This document shows positions 15,982 through 17,399 of a stretch of DNA of 17,399 bases, one piece after another. The DNA lies in assembly GCA_002341805.1 (NCBI GenBank), contig DDOS01000029.1:4276-21674 (forward strand), written 5' to 3'. Source of the stretch: Aquificaceae bacterium UBA2488 (GTDB lineage Bacteria; Aquificota; Aquificia; Aquificales; Aquificaceae). The translations under genes and the position numbers were made by a program. How positions within the stretch are numbered: the stretch's first letter is position 1; each line of letters starts with the position of its first letter. Below the pieces are notes generated by a model. That model worked only from the letters and a program-made list of their open reading frames with translations. It was not told where the DNA came from and made no database searches.

Positions 15982-16470
15982 CTAATCTTTTGGGATAAAG
16001 TCCTTTGCCAATATGATAGTGTTTTTGTCAAGCTTTATCACAAAAGGCTCTTTGGCGGGTATGAGATGCTTTCCGTTATCTATTTCAAGATAGTCTGTAT
16101 TACCATGTCTAAATATATTTGTGAGTTTGCCAAGGATGGTATTGTCGTCTAAATAAACATCTTTACCGTATAATTCAAACAAATAAAGTGTGTCTTCTTT
16201 TGATTTTAACACATTTTTATCCACAAATATGGTGGCATTTGCGAATTTTTTTGCTTGTTCTTGGGTGGTGATACCTTTTATGAAAGCTATAGTTTTATCG
16301 TTTAGTCTTTTGAAGGTTATATTAAAAGCCACAAACTCGTGGGTAGATTTTTTTTGAAGATATATAGTTTTTATGCTTTTAGTATCTTCAAAATCTATAT
16401 CAAGCTCCACCTCGATAGCGCCTTTTAGCCCATGGGAAGATAAAATTTTTCCTATTATAAGTTTACTCAT
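15982..16470 (-). CDS. rimM: 16S rRNA processing protein RimM
   Basis: A 162-residue ribosome maturation factor that binds S19 and helps assemble the 30S head. The N-terminal RimM domain carries IGKILSSHGLKGAIEV (6-21), and the C-terminal PRC-barrel spans about 92-162 (LYGKDVYLDDN, then LIPAKEPFVIKLD). Length is normal. It lies downstream of the response regulator with an 8-bp overlap and no strong Shine-Dalgarno, so it appears co-transcribed with it. It is not next to rpsP or trmD, its usual partners, within the window; leftwards it meets the ABC permease stop to stop. Confidence 0.9.
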   Translation of the reverse strand: MSKLIIGKILSSHGLKGAIEVELDIDFEDTKSIKTIYLQKKSTHEFVAFNITFKRLNDKTIAFIKGITTQEQAKKFANATIFVDKNVLKSKEDTLYLFELYGKDVYLDDNTILGKLTNIFRHGNTDYLEIDNGKHLIPAKEPFVIKLDKNTIILAKDFIPKD

Positions 16471-17143
16471 CTTTTGTGAATTTATAACCTACCCCTCTTA
16501 TAGTTTTTACTCTTTTGCCGTAATCTCCAAGCTTATCCCTAAGATGTTTTATATGCACATCTATGGTTCTATCGTTTACATCTGTGTCATAGCTCCAAAG
16601 CATATTTATGATGCGGTCTCTGGTTATTACCTTGTCAATATTTTCTGCTAAAAGCTTTAAAATTCTAAATTCTGTTTTGGTTAGGTTTATAGGGTTTTCA
16701 TTTAGTTTTACTCCCATTGTGTCATCGTCTATTTCTAAGTCATCTATTTTTAATATGGAAGATATGTTTGATTTTTTATATCTATTTAACACTGCTTTTA
16801 TCCTTGCTATTAGCTCCTTAGAGGAGAAGGGTTTTGTAACATAATCATCTGCTCCCACATTAAAGCCTTCTATTTTATCTTCTTCTTCGGATTTCGCTGT
16901 CAAGAATATAATAGGTAAATCTTTATACAAAGCGTTTTGTCTTATGGATCTTGCTATCCTTATGCCACCTAAACCAGGTATCATAATATCAAGAAGTATT
17001 ATATCAGGTATGGTATCTTCCAAAGCTTTAAATAAGTCTCTTGCATTGGTGAAGTGTACTAGATTAAACTCTTCCTCTAAGCTAAACTTTAATACATCTG
17101 CTAAATCTACATCATCTTCCACTAAAAACACCAATGGTTTCAT
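16463..17143 (-). CDS. OmpR/PhoB-type response regulator
   Basis: A 226-residue two-component regulator. The receiver domain (1 to about 118) has acidic D10/D11, phosphoacceptor D52 (LLDIMIPG), T82 and K104 (TKPF). The winged-helix DNA-binding domain (about 130-226) has the recognition-helix stretch DRTIDVHIKHLRDKLG and the wing RGVGYKF. The frame is open 16 codons further upstream, but MKPLVFLVEDD is the natural receiver start and matches a -10 box 6 nt before it. No histidine kinase gene is adjacent: downstream is rimM and the divergent neighbour is the sucC-like gene, so its kinase and regulon are unknown. PhoB, PhoP and similar names are equally possible. Confidence 0.92.
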   Translation of the reverse strand: MKPLVFLVEDDVDLADVLKFSLEEEFNLVHFTNARDLFKALEDTIPDIILLDIMIPGLGGIRIARSIRQNALYKDLPIIFLTAKSEEEDKIEGFNVGADDYVTKPFSSKELIARIKAVLNRYKKSNISSILKIDDLEIDDDTMGVKLNENPINLTKTEFRILKLLAENIDKVITRDRIINMLWSYDTDVNDRTIDVHIKHLRDKLGDYGKRVKTIRGVGYKFTKDE

Positions 17144-17149
17144 GCTTTT

Positions 17150-17155
17150 ATTATA
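17150..17155 (-). promoter_or_regulatory. -10 box of the response regulator gene, within an inverted repeat
   Basis: Minus-strand TATAAT ends exactly 6 nt before the ATG at 17143. An inverted repeat cttttat (17145-17151) / ataaaag (17158-17164) surrounds it. Minus-strand TATAATAAAAGC (17155-17144) is identical to 12 bases at the secretin promoter (5092-5103). This could be an autoregulatory site or simply AT-rich coincidence. Confidence 0.45.
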
Positions 17156-17173
17156 AAATAAAAGTGCGTTGTA

Positions 17174-17182
17174 TGATATAAT
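17174..17182 (+). promoter_or_regulatory. Extended -10 promoter of the sucC-like gene
   Basis: TGATATAAT is a perfect extended -10 and the same nine bases as the ispE promoter. The transcript would start near 17189, giving a leader of about 112 nt, unlike the leaderless pattern elsewhere in the window. It lies about 20 bp from the divergent response-regulator -10. Confidence 0.6.
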
Positions 17183-17208
17183 ATTAGGCAAAAATTTAGC
17201 TGTCTCAA

Positions 17209-17278
17209 ATACCGCCTGCTGGAGATGGGGCAGTTTTTATAAGGCGGGATATAAAAGTCCAGCCCAGGAGTGGTGTAT
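17209..17278 (+). promoter_or_regulatory. Candidate structured RNA leader of the sucC-like gene
   Basis: This stretch is much more GC-rich than its surroundings and has several perfect complementary segments. ccgcct (17212-17217) pairs with aggcgg (17242-17247), and gctgga (17218-17223) pairs with tccagc (17258-17263); formed together these make a pseudoknot-like crossing. ctgc (17216-17219) with gcag (17230-17233) competes with the first stem. cctg plus ctgga with tccag, a 2-nt bulge and cagg (17215-17223 with 17258-17268) is a 9-bp alternative. An outer atacc/ggtgtat pairing closes the whole. Competing folds suggest a riboswitch or attenuator, but I do not recognise a known class and it lacks an adjacent U-run terminator. 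Confidence 0.45.
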
Positions 17279-17301
17279 ACGCTTTTGGATAGGTTTAGCT
17301 T

Positions 17302-17399
17302 ATGAATCTTTATGAATTTGAGGCTTATGGTAAAATCTTCAAGAAGTACGGCATACCAGTGCTAAATCATGTGTACTCAGACCACATAAACGATGAATG
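17302..17399 (+). CDS. sucC: ATP-grasp succinyl-CoA / citryl-CoA synthetase beta-type subunit (partial, 5' end)
   Basis: The first 32 codons of a gene that continues past the window. MNLYEFEAYGKIFKKYGIPV matches the start of the ATP-grasp subunit of succinyl-CoA synthetase (MNLHEYQAK.LF..YGIPVP in SucC). In Aquificota a related protein, CcsA, is the large subunit of citryl-CoA synthetase, which splits citrate in the reverse TCA cycle, so either product is possible from this fragment. The ATG is preceded by only a weak ribosome-binding site (ataggt, 8 nt upstream) and by a GC-rich leader of about 112 nt that may be regulatory. It is divergent from the response regulator. Confidence 0.75.
   Translation, partial: MNLYEFEAYGKIFKKYGIPVLNHVYSDHINDE

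Noticed and set aside
17209..17278. Small SRP (4.5S-like) RNA
   Set aside because: The conserved GGAA tetraloop with flanking AGCAG-type internal loop is absent, and the element sits between a promoter and the sucC-like ATG.
1..17399. CRISPR array, insertion sequence, prophage or defence island
   Set aside because: No regularly spaced repeats, no transposase or integrase, no terminal inverted repeats; base and codon use look even across the window.

Overview
The window is a compact, AT-rich bacterial chromosome segment. It uses many ATA isoleucine and AGA/AGG arginine codons, which fits a thermophile. Gene content and codon style suggest Aquificota, with a Hydrogenobaculum-like bacterium as my best guess. 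This is an inference: there is no rRNA or other definitive marker here. It is mostly core and housekeeping sequence. I see no transposase, integrase, phage gene, CRISPR array or tRNA.

Layout. (1) 1-191: no gene; GC-rich and AT-rich hairpins, including a probable plus-strand terminator. (2) 192-3756, minus: a small thiamine-binding-type protein (UPF0045) followed by a six-domain cytoplasmic c-di-GMP phosphodiesterase. Its N-terminus resembles a periplasmic ligand-binding domain but has no export signal. (3) 3873-8710, plus: a Get3d-like ArsA-family ATPase with a C-terminal alpha-crystallin-like domain, a GspD-type secretin, an MltD-like lytic transglycosylase lipoprotein, and MobA. (4) 8663-12148, minus: an overlapping operon ribBA, a flippase-like membrane protein and lnt. 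mobA and lnt converge and overlap by 48 bp. (5) 12241-15981, plus: a gapless unit ispE, phoH, ybeY, ABC ATPase, ABC-2 permease. (6) 15982-17143, minus: an OmpR/PhoB-type response regulator overlapping rimM. (7) 17302-end, plus: the start of an ATP-grasp succinyl-CoA or citryl-CoA synthetase subunit, behind a GC-rich leader that looks like structured RNA.

Together: the secretin and transglycosylase suggest outer-membrane secretion and local wall opening. Lnt and the flippase-like protein act on envelope lipids. PhoH-YbeY belongs to RNA and ribosome quality control. RibBA, IspE and MobA start or serve riboflavin, isoprenoid and molybdenum-cofactor pathways. The partial gene at the right end would belong to the TCA cycle, which runs in reverse in autotrophic Aquificota.

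Most interesting points: the structured leader before the sucC-like gene; a recurring promoter layout with a -10 box 6-7 nt before the start codon and no Shine-Dalgarno, suggesting leaderless mRNAs; a 12-base motif shared by the secretin and response-regulator promoters; and the unusual phosphodiesterase architecture.
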